From the NCBI GenBank assembly GCA_964350435.1, contig CAYGJS010000016.1:1-46935 (forward strand): a stretch of 46,935 nucleotides of DNA, in the 5' to 3' direction. This document shows, piece by piece, positions 25,098 through 33,249 of this stretch. Below the pieces are notes generated by a model that saw only the letters and a list, made by a program, of their open reading frames with translations, was not told the DNA's origin and searched no databases. Source of the stretch: TMED27 sp964350435 (GTDB lineage Bacteria; Pseudomonadota; Alphaproteobacteria; Micavibrionales; Micavibrionaceae). A program made the translations under genes and the position numbers. Within the stretch, counting starts at the first letter, position 1; each line of letters begins with the position of its first letter.

Positions 25098-25628
25098 ATG
25101 AGTGTTCGAAAGTCTGTAATTCTAGAGCGTCGGTTTATTCCCAAGGGGACTATGGTTGTGCGGGAGGGCGAGCCAGGGTCTTCGGCTTTTCTTATTCAAT
25201 CCGGCGATGTTGAAGTGTTTACCGAACATGACGGACGCAAAATCAAGCTGGCTGAGCTTGGGGTTGGGCAGATTTTTGGTGAGATGGCCCTTATTTTTGA
25301 TGGCGAGCGCAGCGCGAATGTGCGGGCTATTTCTGATTGTAATCTGATCTTGATTACGCGGCAGGCGTTTCAGGAGAAGCTCAAGAATAGTGATGCGACT
25401 ATCAAAGCCATTGTGGCGATGTTGACCTCTCGGATTATGAGCAGTAACAACACTGTTGTTATGAAGAAGACTGATCTGGATGAGCTTATCGAAACCAGCC
25501 GTATTATTTATCAGAGTGTACTTTCCGATTTGCCGCGATCACGGCAGAGCGACTTTCAGGCCAAGGTTTTGCCGAAGTTAGACGAATTTCTTGAGTCTAT
25601 CCGCAATTTCCGTGGCGACGGTAAATAA
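25098..25628 (+). CDS. Cyclic nucleotide-binding domain protein
   Basis: A 176-residue protein with one N-terminal CAP-type cNMP-binding domain (about 1-115). The phosphate-binding cassette reads FGEMALIFDGERSANV, with the usual Glu and Arg. The C-terminal 60 residues are helical and contain no helix-turn-helix or catalytic domain, so it is probably not a transcription factor. It starts 16 bp after phaB and may belong to that operon, although its ribosome site is weak. Partner and ligand are unknown. Confidence 0.8.
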   Translation: MSVRKSVILERRFIPKGTMVVREGEPGSSAFLIQSGDVEVFTEHDGRKIKLAELGVGQIFGEMALIFDGERSANVRAISDCNLILITRQAFQEKLKNSDATIKAIVAMLTSRIMSSNNTVVMKKTDLDELIETSRIIYQSVLSDLPRSRQSDFQAKVLPKLDEFLESIRNFRGDGK

Positions 25629-25710
25629 CCCCTAATCCCCTTTTAAATTATCATGCAGTGCATTATATAGGGTGCATGGTTTATTCTCACGCTCTTAAAG
25701 GGGACGTATT

Positions 25711-28700
25711 ATGAAATGGCTGTTATCGCTGGGGTTTGTTGTTGTTCTGGTTTTGGGCGCTGTGATTGTTGCGCCGAATTTTATTGATTGGAACAAATAT
25801 AAAGGCGAGGCGATTGCGCAGGTTGCCAAAATCACCGGATATACGCTGAAAATTGACGGGGATTTGTCGATGGCAGTTTTGCCGATGCCGCATCTGGTGA
25901 TTGAGAAGGTGAGTGTATCCGACCCGAAAAAGCCGGAGCTGGACTTCGTGCAGCTTGAATCCTTGCAGGTTTATGTGGCGATTGCGCCGCTTTTAAAAGG
26001 GGAAGTGGCGGTGAGTTCTCTTGAGTTGCGTTCGCCTAAGATTGCGCTGTCGAAAGATGCGCAAGGGGGTTTTAATTTTATGACGCCTGAGATTGAGGCG
26101 ATGATGAATAAGGGCGGCGAGCAAGGCGCGGCGGGCAAGCCGATGCAGGTGGCGTTTGATAGCGTGCGGATTGTTGATGGGTACTTTTCCTATAAGGATG
26201 CGCAGAGCGGCGCGGCGCACTCGGCAGAGAAGATCAATCTGAATGTGAGCGCGCAGACGCTTCAGGGGCCGTTTCAGGCCGAGGGGGGTATGGTTTATGG
26301 CGGCAAGCCGATGGCATTTAAGGCAAAAACCGGGAAATTGGACGGCGAAGCGGTGTCTTTGAACCTTGATGGCAAATTCGCGGGCGCGGATGTGACGTAT
26401 TCCGGCGTTGTGGGGTGGGGTGAGAGCCCGCAAGTTGTTGGTGAGGCGCGGCTGAATATTGCGTCTATGGCTGATTTTATGGCGGCGACGGGCGGCAAGG
26501 GCAATGATTTGATTAAGAGCGGGGTTGGTTTTCAGGGGCAGATTTCTGCTAGCCCTGCGGCGGTTTCAATTAAAGAGGCTGTATTTAATCTGGGCGAGAA
26601 TAATTTCAGCGGCGCGGTGGATGCAAAGCTATCGCCGATTGCGGTGAAGGCGGATTTGCAGGCGAAAGAGATTGTGAATCTGGATAAGCTTTTGCCGAAA
26701 TCAGAGGCTAAGGCTGCGGGGGATGCTCCTGATTTTGGGGCAATGCTTCCGGAAACTCTGAGTTTACCGAAGATGGGGGCGATTGATGTCGCGCTGTCTG
26801 CGCCGGGGTTTATTTATAATGGCGCGGTTTCCAATGGTTTGAATGTGAATTTCGGGCATTTGGATAAGGGTTTTACCATGAAGGCGCGGATTAACGATGT
26901 GCCGGGTAAAGGGGCTTTGGAAGTGAATGGCGCGCTTAAATATGCCGAAAAATCGACGTCTGCCAAAACGGGAACCGAGATTTATACGGGGCCGTCATTG
27001 GATTTGTCTGTAAAGGGCAAGACGCAGAACACGCCGCAAACAATTTTGGCGTTCACGGGGATGAGCGATTTGCCGCTTATTTCGACTTCGAAGATCGGGG
27101 TTTTTGATATTAACGGGGTTTTGAGCAAATCCGGACTTACTTTGCGCGAGAGTGTTATCAATCTGGACGATTTGAAGGCGTCCGTTTCAGGGTCGCTCAA
27201 GAACCAGAAAGAGTCGGGGCGGCAGATTTTGGCTGTGAAGGCGGTTGTCAGTGATTTTGATCTGGATGCGCTGAGCGGCGGCGATAAGGCTGCTGCGCCT
27301 TCGAGTGATCCGTTTGCGGCTCTCAAGAATTTGGCTTTGCCGATGGATGTGGACGCCGATGTGACAATTAATTCTGCAAAGATGCAGGGGCAGAATATTT
27401 CCGGCTTGCGGTTGGCGGCGAAGATTTTGCCGAATGTGTTGATCCTTGAAAATGTTGGCGCGAGTGATTTTGCAGGGGCGCAAGGCAAAATCAGCGGGAA
27501 GATTGGCAATTTGAAGCAGCTTTCCGAGCTGGATTTGAATATTACAGGCTCGGCGGCGGAGCCCCGTAAAGTGGCGGCGGCGTTTAAGGTGGATACGGCC
27601 GCGTGGCCAAAAGATTTGGGCGCAGTGGCGGTTGATGTTGATGCCAAGGGTGATTTGTCGGCGATGGTTATTAACGCCGCCTTGAAAGCCATGGGCGGGC
27701 AAGTGGTGGTCAGCGGCCCTGTGTCTGATCCTTTAGGCACGCTTTCGATGAATAATATGGCGGTGCAGGTGAAGCATAGCAGCTTGAAAGGTGCGCTGGC
27801 GGCGCTGGGGCTTGCGGCTCCAGCCTATGCGTCTTTGTCGAAGCCTATAGATATCAAGATGAATGTCGGGATTTCGGGTAAAACTTATACTCTTGCCGAT
27901 GTGAAGGGGGATCTATCGGGCACGCCAATTCAGGGTTCGGCCAAGATTGACCTGTCAGGCGCCAAGCCATATTTGGGCGGTGACTTTCAATTTGGGCGCA
28001 TTGTGCTGGAGAGCGGTAAAGGTTCAGGCGGCGGTTCATCGGCGAAGGCTGCGGGCGGCGGTAAATGGTCGTCTGCGCCTTTGAATTCTGACTTCTTGCA
28101 TGCGATGAATGCCCAGATTTCCTTGTCTGCTGCGTCTATGCTGTATGAAGGGTGGGATATGGATAAGCCTTCAATGTCGATGGTTTTGAAGGATGGGGTG
28201 ATGACTCTGTCTGACCTTAAAGCGGGTCTGTATGACGGGCAGATTGGTTTGAAGGGCGTATTGTCTTCGAGCGGTTTGGGTCAGCCAACGGCGCTGAGTG
28301 GTTCTGCGGATATTCAAAATGTCGATATGGAGCCTCTTGTGAAATCTTTGACGGGCAATCGTTTGTTAAAGGGTCAAGGGCGGATCAGCCTTAAAAGCGA
28401 TGTTAACGCAGCGGGTGGTTCAATGGCGGCGCTTATTGGTTCGATGGGTGGTCAGGGAAGCATTTCGGGGTCGTCTATCGTTCTGGATGGGGTTGATGTG
28501 ACACGGTTTGTCCGGGCGCTTTCTGATGTTTCTGATCCAAAAGACTCGGCGTTGAACCTGTGGAAAGGTGTCGGGACGGGCGGAAGCACGGCGTTTGATA
28601 CTTTGGACGGGGCTTATGTGATCGAGAGGGGCGTTTTGACTTTTCAAAAACTGATTCTAGATGGGCCGCGCGCGGCGATTGACACGACAGGGGCGGTGAA

Positions 28701-29133
28701 TTTTCCGCAATGGACAATCAATACCGAACATAAGATGAGTGTGAAGGATCGCACAGATGTGCCGCCATTTACGGTCAGGGTCAGTGGGCCGCTTGATAAT
28801 CCTGCGCAATCTCTGGGACAGGCTGTTCTCAATAATTACTTGCAGAAAAAACTGCAGGGGCAGGTGGGTAAATTGATTGGTGATAAATTGGGCGCTGATA
28901 ACCCGTTAAACGGGGTGCTTGGGAATATTCTGGGCGGCGGAGCGGCAAAGCCGCAAGGCTCGCCTGTGATTACGCCCACGCAGCCTGCGCCAGCGCCAGC
29001 GAATGATAATGCTGCGCCCGTAGAACAGCAGCAGCAGGACGCGCCGCCTGTACAGGAAGAGCCGGCACCTGCACCGCAGCAGATTACCCCAGAGGAGGCC
29101 GCCAAGGAGTTGTTGAACAATTTCCTAAGATAG
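25711..29133 (+). CDS. AsmA-family envelope protein
   Basis: A 1140-residue protein with an N-terminal TM anchor (about 4-22) and the AsmA opening FIDWNKYKGEAIAQVAKITGY...KIDGDLS. Long beta-repeat stretches and a C-terminal AsmA domain (about 800-1060, FDTLDGAYVIERGVLTF and INTEHKMSVKDR) follow. The tail is Pro/Gln-rich (QEEPAPAPQQ). AsmA-like proteins are thought to bridge the periplasm and carry phospholipids to the outer membrane. Ribosome site AAAGGGGA lies 7 bases before the ATG. Its stop overlaps the convergent ribbon-helix-helix gene by 9 bp. Confidence 0.9.
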   Translation: MKWLLSLGFVVVLVLGAVIVAPNFIDWNKYKGEAIAQVAKITGYTLKIDGDLSMAVLPMPHLVIEKVSVSDPKKPELDFVQLESLQVYVAIAPLLKGEVAVSSLELRSPKIALSKDAQGGFNFMTPEIEAMMNKGGEQGAAGKPMQVAFDSVRIVDGYFSYKDAQSGAAHSAEKINLNVSAQTLQGPFQAEGGMVYGGKPMAFKAKTGKLDGEAVSLNLDGKFAGADVTYSGVVGWGESPQVVGEARLNIASMADFMAATGGKGNDLIKSGVGFQGQISASPAAVSIKEAVFNLGENNFSGAVDAKLSPIAVKADLQAKEIVNLDKLLPKSEAKAAGDAPDFGAMLPETLSLPKMGAIDVALSAPGFIYNGAVSNGLNVNFGHLDKGFTMKARINDVPGKGALEVNGALKYAEKSTSAKTGTEIYTGPSLDLSVKGKTQNTPQTILAFTGMSDLPLISTSKIGVFDINGVLSKSGLTLRESVINLDDLKASVSGSLKNQKESGRQILAVKAVVSDFDLDALSGGDKAAAPSSDPFAALKNLALPMDVDADVTINSAKMQGQNISGLRLAAKILPNVLILENVGASDFAGAQGKISGKIGNLKQLSELDLNITGSAAEPRKVAAAFKVDTAAWPKDLGAVAVDVDAKGDLSAMVINAALKAMGGQVVVSGPVSDPLGTLSMNNMAVQVKHSSLKGALAALGLAAPAYASLSKPIDIKMNVGISGKTYTLADVKGDLSGTPIQGSAKIDLSGAKPYLGGDFQFGRIVLESGKGSGGGSSAKAAGGGKWSSAPLNSDFLHAMNAQISLSAASMLYEGWDMDKPSMSMVLKDGVMTLSDLKAGLYDGQIGLKGVLSSSGLGQPTALSGSADIQNVDMEPLVKSLTGNRLLKGQGRISLKSDVNAAGGSMAALIGSMGGQGSISGSSIVLDGVDVTRFVRALSDVSDPKDSALNLWKGVGTGGSTAFDTLDGAYVIERGVLTFQKLILDGPRAAIDTTGAVNFPQWTINTEHKMSVKDRTDVPPFTVRVSGPLDNPAQSLGQAVLNNYLQKKLQGQVGKLIGDKLGADNPLNGVLGNILGGGAAKPQGSPVITPTQPAPAPANDNAAPVEQQQQDAPPVQEEPAPAPQQITPEEAAKELLNNFLR

Positions 29134-29334
29134 GCGGGATTGCAGGTTTTTGAGGATATGCAGGCGAATTGCGCTGGAGAGGTTTTGTGCCCCGCGCGCG
29201 TCGTCGATTTCGGCGATCAGTTTGTTGAGTGAGAGGTGGCGGTTTTTCGCTTCTGTTTTTAAAGCGAGCCAGAATTCGTCTTCCAGCGTGATGCTGGTTT
29301 GATGGCCGAGGATGTTTACGGATCGCTTTTTCAT
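29125..29334 (-). CDS. Ribbon-helix-helix domain protein
   Basis: 69 residues matching the alphaproteobacterial RHH family (pattern RSVNILGHQTSITLEDEFW, then LSLNKLIAEIDDAR and NLSSAIRLHIL). These are probably small dimeric DNA-binding proteins, though their targets are unknown. The ATG at 29334 gives the family N-terminus MKKRSV. An in-frame start at 29370 would begin inside an interspersed repeat and is rejected. It overlaps the 3' end of the AsmA gene. Confidence 0.82.
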   Translation of the reverse strand: MKKRSVNILGHQTSITLEDEFWLALKTEAKNRHLSLNKLIAEIDDARGAQNLSSAIRLHILKNLQSRLS

Positions 29335-29342
29335 ATGTTTTT

Positions 29343-29374
29343 TTAACCACAGATGAACATGGATAAACACAGAT
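29343..29374 (+). repeat. Half copy of the ACACAGAT interspersed repeat
   Basis: TTAACCACAGATGAACA followed by GGATAAACACAGAT. This is 32 bases nearly identical to the left arm of the palindrome at 32277-32357; the right arm is missing. It lies in the leader of the rhodanese gene. Confidence 0.85.
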
Positions 29375-29392
29375 TTTTTATCAGGAGATGAA

Positions 29393-29788
29393 ATGATGAG
29401 CGAGAAAATTCCCCCCTTGGTGCATGATCCGGCGTTTGAGGCATTGTGCGCGGATGCGAAAACGCGGATTACGGAGATTTCGGCGGGTCAGGTTGAGGCG
29501 TTGATGGGCTCAGGAGAGGCGTTTCATTTGATTGATGTGCGGGATGCGGATGAATTTGAGGCGTATCGCATTGAAGGTGCGGTTTTTTTGAGCAAGGGCT
29601 GGGTCGAGGCGCGGATTCATAGCGTTGTCAGCAATAAGGCCGACAAAGTTGTTCTGTATTGCGGCGGCGGTCATCGCTCCGCTTTGGTGGCGGATAACCT
29701 CCAGAAGATGGGGTACACCAGCGTGCTGTCGATGGCGGGCGGGATTAAGGGCTGGGTGAACAGCAATAAGCCCGTTATTAAGCCTTAA
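29393..29788 (+). CDS. Rhodanese-like domain protein
   Basis: A single-domain, 131-residue cytoplasmic rhodanese. The active-site loop VLYCGGGHRSA carries the nucleophilic Cys at residue 90. HLIDVRDADEFEAYRIEGA and AGGIKGWV are also typical. It probably handles persulfide sulfur; the substrate is unknown. AGGAG precedes two adjacent ATGs (29393, 29396), and either could be used. The stop overlaps the convergent fumC stop by 4 bp. Confidence 0.88.
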   Translation: MMSEKIPPLVHDPAFEALCADAKTRITEISAGQVEALMGSGEAFHLIDVRDADEFEAYRIEGAVFLSKGWVEARIHSVVSNKADKVVLYCGGGHRSALVADNLQKMGYTSVLSMAGGIKGWVNSNKPVIKP

Positions 29789-31206
29789 TCTTTTGGTTTA
29801 ACCATCGTAGATGGGTCAACCCATTTATCGAATTCTTCGGCGGTGAGGAGTTTGAGTTCCAGAGCCGCTTCCTTCAGTGTGGAGCCATCATTATAGGCTT
29901 TTTTCGCAATTTTTGCGGCATTGTCATAGCCGATATGCGGATTGAGCGCCGTGACCAGCATCAGCGAGTTTTGCATCATGGCGGTGATGCGCTTTTCGTC
30001 GGCCTCGATGCCGTCAACGCATCTTTCGGTGAAGCTTTTTGCGCTGTCGGCCAGAAGGCGTATGGATTGCAGGACGTTGAAAATGATGACGGGTTTGTAA
30101 ACGTTGAGCTCAAAATGCCCTTGTGAGCCGGCGATTGACACGGTTGTGTGATTGCCCATGATTTGGGTGCAGACCATGGTGAGGGCTTCGCACTGGGTTG
30201 GGTTGACTTTGCCTGGCATGATAGAGGAGCCTGGCTCGTTTGCAGGCAGGATGATTTCGCCGATGCCCGAACGCGGGCCGGAGCCAAGCAGACGGATATC
30301 GTTGGCGATTTTCATCAGGGACACGGCGACGGTGTTAAGCGCGCCAGAGGCCTCGACCAATGCGTCATGCGCGGCCAAAGCCTCGAACTTGTTTTCGGCG
30401 GTGATGAAAGGGAGTTTGGTGATGGTGGCGACTTGCCTTGCAAATTCCTTGTCAAAGCCGACTTTGGTGTTGATCCCTGTGCCGACAGCGGTGCCGCCCT
30501 GAGCGAGCATATAGAGGCGGGGAAGGGTGTCTTTCACCCGCGAAATACCATATTCAACCTGCTTGGCGTAGCCGGAAAATTCCTGACCTAAGGTCAGGGG
30601 CGTTGCGTCTTGAAGATGTGTGCGTCCGTTTTTGACGATTTTCGCGAATTTTTTGGCCTTTTTGTCGAGAGATTTATGAAGCTGCGTCAGCGCAGGGATC
30701 AGGCGGGCATGGATTTCCTCCACAGCGGCGATGTGCATGACGGTGGGGAAGGTATCGTTTGAGCTTTGCCCCATATTGCAGTGGTCATTGGGGTGTATTG
30801 GTGATTTTCCGCCGCGTGTACCCGTGAGCATTTCATTGGCTCTGCCAGCTATGACCTCGTTCGCGTTCATGTTGGATTGTGTACCGGAGCCGGTTTGCCA
30901 TACGGCGAGGGGGAACTGATCGGCGAGTGTGCCGTCAATCACTTCGTCGGCGGCTTTAACGATGGCTTTGCCGATTTCGGATTTCATGGATTTTTGTTTC
31001 ATATTGGCCAGAGCGGAGGCCTTTTTTTGAATGCCCAATGCGCGGACGATGGGGGCGGGCATTTTTTCAGTGCCGATATCAAAGTTTTCAAGGGATCTTT
31101 GTGTTTGCGCGCCCCAGTAAGCGTCGAACGGGACTTCAACAGGACCGATGGAGTCGGTTTCGGTTCTGGTTTTAACTGTTTTTGCTTTTAGCACCGCTTT
31201 GCTCAT
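29785..31206 (-). CDS. fumC: Class II fumarate hydratase
   Basis: A 473-residue oxygen-stable fumarase of the TCA cycle that interconverts fumarate and malate in the cytoplasm. Seen: the superfamily signature GSSIMPGKVNPTQCE, the N-terminal GPVEVPFDAYWGAQTQRS, and the active-site region QTGSGTQSNMNANEV. The gene follows purK with 1 bp between the purK stop and the fumC ATG (31206), and GGAG lies about 10 bases upstream. It therefore seems translationally linked to the purine genes, whose pathway releases fumarate (inference). Confidence 0.95.
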   Translation of the reverse strand: MSKAVLKAKTVKTRTETDSIGPVEVPFDAYWGAQTQRSLENFDIGTEKMPAPIVRALGIQKKASALANMKQKSMKSEIGKAIVKAADEVIDGTLADQFPLAVWQTGSGTQSNMNANEVIAGRANEMLTGTRGGKSPIHPNDHCNMGQSSNDTFPTVMHIAAVEEIHARLIPALTQLHKSLDKKAKKFAKIVKNGRTHLQDATPLTLGQEFSGYAKQVEYGISRVKDTLPRLYMLAQGGTAVGTGINTKVGFDKEFARQVATITKLPFITAENKFEALAAHDALVEASGALNTVAVSLMKIANDIRLLGSGPRSGIGEIILPANEPGSSIMPGKVNPTQCEALTMVCTQIMGNHTTVSIAGSQGHFELNVYKPVIIFNVLQSIRLLADSAKSFTERCVDGIEADEKRITAMMQNSLMLVTALNPHIGYDNAAKIAKKAYNDGSTLKEAALELKLLTAEEFDKWVDPSTMVKPKD

Positions 31207-31207
31207 T

Positions 31208-32269
31208 TTATGGTTTCTCCAAGATTGTTACATGTCCCATTTTGCGCCCCTGTTTTACCTCGGTTTTGCCGTAGGTGTGAATATGGGCGTTCGGGTTATC
31301 CTCATATTGTTTTGTATTCCTTATATCCTCGCCGATCAAGTTGATCATGGTTGCGGGGGAATGTTGCGCAGGATCTTGAACGGGCAGGCCGCAAACAGCG
31401 CGGACATGGTTATCGAATTGGGAATGCGCGCAGGCGTCGATGCTCCAATGGCCGGAATTATGGGTGCGCGGCGCAATTTCGTTGGCGAGAAGGTCACCAT
31501 TTTTGGTGACGAAGAATTCAACCGTGAGGACTCCGCGTAAGTTGATTTTATCTGCTAGCTTAAGGGTCAGCTCCAGTGCCTTGTTTTCAATAGTTTTGTT
31601 AATGTTAGCGGGAGCCTTGGTGGTATCGAGGATATGGTTTTTATGGTTATTGAGCATAGGGCCATACGAAACGGATCGGCCAGAAACATCGCGCGCCACG
31701 ATGACGGATATTTCACAGTCAAAATCGATTATTTCTTCGGCGATCAAGGGGGCATTATTAAATTGTGCCCATATCGTATCGATTTCTGAATCTCTTGATA
31801 AGCGTGCCTGACCCTTGCCATCATATCCGAAACGTCGCGTTTTTAATATAAGGGAATTGTGACCCCATTTATCGAGGGTCATGAGGATGTCATTTGGGTT
31901 TTTTATGTCTTCGTAACGGGCGGTCGGGATTCCGATGCTGTTGAGATAGTTTTTTTCAGTTAATCTATCTTGTGAGATCTCTAAAAGTGCGTCATCCGGA
32001 TATACAGGTTTAAAAGTTTTAAGATATTTAATTGTATCTACTGGAATATTTTCAAATTCATAAGAAATTACATCAACTTCGGAGGCGAATTTGGCGAGGG
32101 CTTTTTCGTCCTCATATGCGCCGATGATTGTTTTATCGGCGACGAGGGATGCGGGAGAGGCTTCTTCTGGTGTGAAGATCAGGGTGTAAATGCCTAATTT
32201 AGAAGCTGCTTTTGCGCTCATTTGACCGAGTTGGCCGCCCCCAAGTATGCCGAGTTTTGTTTTCTTCAT
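31208..32269 (-). CDS. purK: N5-carboxyaminoimidazole ribonucleotide synthase
   Basis: A 353-residue ATP-grasp enzyme of purine synthesis that carboxylates AIR with ATP and bicarbonate; PurE then isomerises the product. Seen: N-terminal KLGILGGGQLGQM, VDVISYEFENIP, LKTRRFGYDGKGQ, FFVTKNGDLLANEIAPRTHNSGHW. The ATG at 32269 gives the family N-terminus. A GTG at 32284 lies in the palindromic repeat and is rejected. The Shine-Dalgarno is poor, and the repeat sits immediately upstream, between purE and purK. Confidence 0.95.
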   Translation of the reverse strand: MKKTKLGILGGGQLGQMSAKAASKLGIYTLIFTPEEASPASLVADKTIIGAYEDEKALAKFASEVDVISYEFENIPVDTIKYLKTFKPVYPDDALLEISQDRLTEKNYLNSIGIPTARYEDIKNPNDILMTLDKWGHNSLILKTRRFGYDGKGQARLSRDSEIDTIWAQFNNAPLIAEEIIDFDCEISVIVARDVSGRSVSYGPMLNNHKNHILDTTKAPANINKTIENKALELTLKLADKINLRGVLTVEFFVTKNGDLLANEIAPRTHNSGHWSIDACAHSQFDNHVRAVCGLPVQDPAQHSPATMINLIGEDIRNTKQYEDNPNAHIHTYGKTEVKQGRKMGHVTILEKP

Positions 32270-32276
32270 AATATTT

Positions 32277-32357
32277 TTAACCACAGATGAACACGGATTA
32301 ACACAGATGTGTTTTTGTATGGCTTATCTGTGTGCATCTGTGTGTATCTGTGGTCAA
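32277..32357 (+). repeat. ACACAGAT-type interspersed palindrome
   Basis: Left arm 32277-32308 and right arm 32326-32357 are imperfect inverted repeats (about 26 of 32 positions pair) around a 17-base loop. Each arm is itself built from a 10-base period (CACAGATNAA-like). A half copy is at 29343-29374. Similar ACCACAGATGAACACAG repeats are widespread in environmental genomes. Confidence 0.85.
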
Positions 32358-32381
32358 TAGAAAAATGCCTGCGGCTCAGTT

Positions 32382-32876
32382 TTAAGCGGGTGTTTCGGCA
32401 ACGGCGGCGGTTTGATTTTCTCGATAAATATCGAGTTTTTTAGCCAGTGCATCGTCTGTGGTGGCGAGGATGGCTATGGCCAAGAGGCCTGCGTTCTTTG
32501 CACCAGCTTTTCCAATGGCGAGCGTGCCAACAGGGATGCCGCCCGGCATTTGTACGATGGATAGAAGGCTGTCCATGCCTTGAAGCGCTTTGGATTCAAC
32601 GGGAACGCCGAGAACGGGCAGGGGGGTCATGGAGGCGGCCATGCCCGGAAGGTGGGCTGCGCCGCCTGCGCCGGCAATAATAACCTTCAGGCCTCGTGAC
32701 TTTGCGGTTTTGGCGTATTCAACCAAGCGATCGGGCGTTCGGTGCGCGGATACGATCTTTACTTCGTGGGCGACGCCGAGATCGTGGAGGATGTCATGCG
32801 CTTCTTTCATGGTGTCCCAATCGGATTGAGAGCCCATAATTATTCCTACGGTAGCGTTTGGATCAGCGTGTGTCAT
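32382..32876 (-). CDS. purE: N5-carboxyaminoimidazole ribonucleotide mutase
   Basis: A 164-residue class I PurE that converts N5-CAIR to CAIR in purine synthesis. Active-site motifs are intact: GIIMGSQSDWDTM, VSAHRTPDRL and AGAGGAAHLPGM. The length fits bacterial class I enzymes. The ATG at 32876 lacks a Shine-Dalgarno sequence and lies 6 bases after a -10 box, so a leaderless mRNA is likely. purK follows after the palindromic repeat, then fumC. Confidence 0.95.
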   Translation of the reverse strand: MTHADPNATVGIIMGSQSDWDTMKEAHDILHDLGVAHEVKIVSAHRTPDRLVEYAKTAKSRGLKVIIAGAGGAAHLPGMAASMTPLPVLGVPVESKALQGMDSLLSIVQMPGGIPVGTLAIGKAGAKNAGLLAIAILATTDDALAKKLDIYRENQTAAVAETPA

Positions 32877-32882
32877 AGGGGT

Positions 32883-32911
32883 TTTATAGGGGAAAGTATA
32901 AGAAAAAGCAA
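32883..32911 (-). promoter_or_regulatory. purE promoter, leaderless arrangement
   Basis: Minus strand: TTGCTT (32906-32911), 17-bp spacer, TATAAA (32883-32888), then ACCCCT and the purE ATG. No Shine-Dalgarno sequence. Confidence 0.45.
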
Positions 32912-32915
32912 TGCT

Positions 32916-33119
32916 TTAGGCGATTATATCGTCGATCAAAGCGCTTTCGATCTTTTGGATCATGTCTTTGAGCCAGAGTTTTTTCTTCTTGAGCTGTTGC
33001 ATATGGAACAGGTTTACGGGCTGGTCGCTTTCCACAACGCGGGAAATCATATCGTCAAGAGCCTTATGCTCGCTGCGATATTCGGCAAGTTTCATCTGAA
33101 GTTCTTCTTGATCTTCCAT
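32916..33119 (-). CDS. YdcH/DUF465 family small protein
   Basis: A 67-residue helical protein with the DUF465 core: EYRSEHKALDDMI at the start and the hallmark QLKKKKLWLKDMI at the end. The family has no agreed function. An in-frame GTG at 33137 would add six residues and is possible. A plausible promoter (TTACCA, 17 bp, TATACT on the minus strand) lies about 30 bases further upstream. It is divergent from pfkA and 39 bp upstream of purE. Confidence 0.8.
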   Translation of the reverse strand: MEDQEELQMKLAEYRSEHKALDDMISRVVESDQPVNLFHMQQLKKKKLWLKDMIQKIESALIDDIIA

Positions 33120-33249
33120 ATGGGAAAAGTCGTACACGTTGTTAAAACCTTAAGCGTTAAGTATAACATATAAATTGTTGTTTGGTAATCTTAAAACTGT
33201 ATCATAATTTTCGTATAAATCCAAACTTTTCAAAAACATCGGGGTAGCA

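Noticed and set aside
26982..27740. 252-codon antisense ORF inside the AsmA gene
   Set aside because: It is a Ser/Ala/Pro-rich mirror frame of the AsmA coding sequence, without domain signature.
29125..29370. Longer ribbon-helix-helix ORF starting at 29370
   Set aside because: The added N-terminus is translated interspersed repeat; the family starts at MKKRSV (29334).
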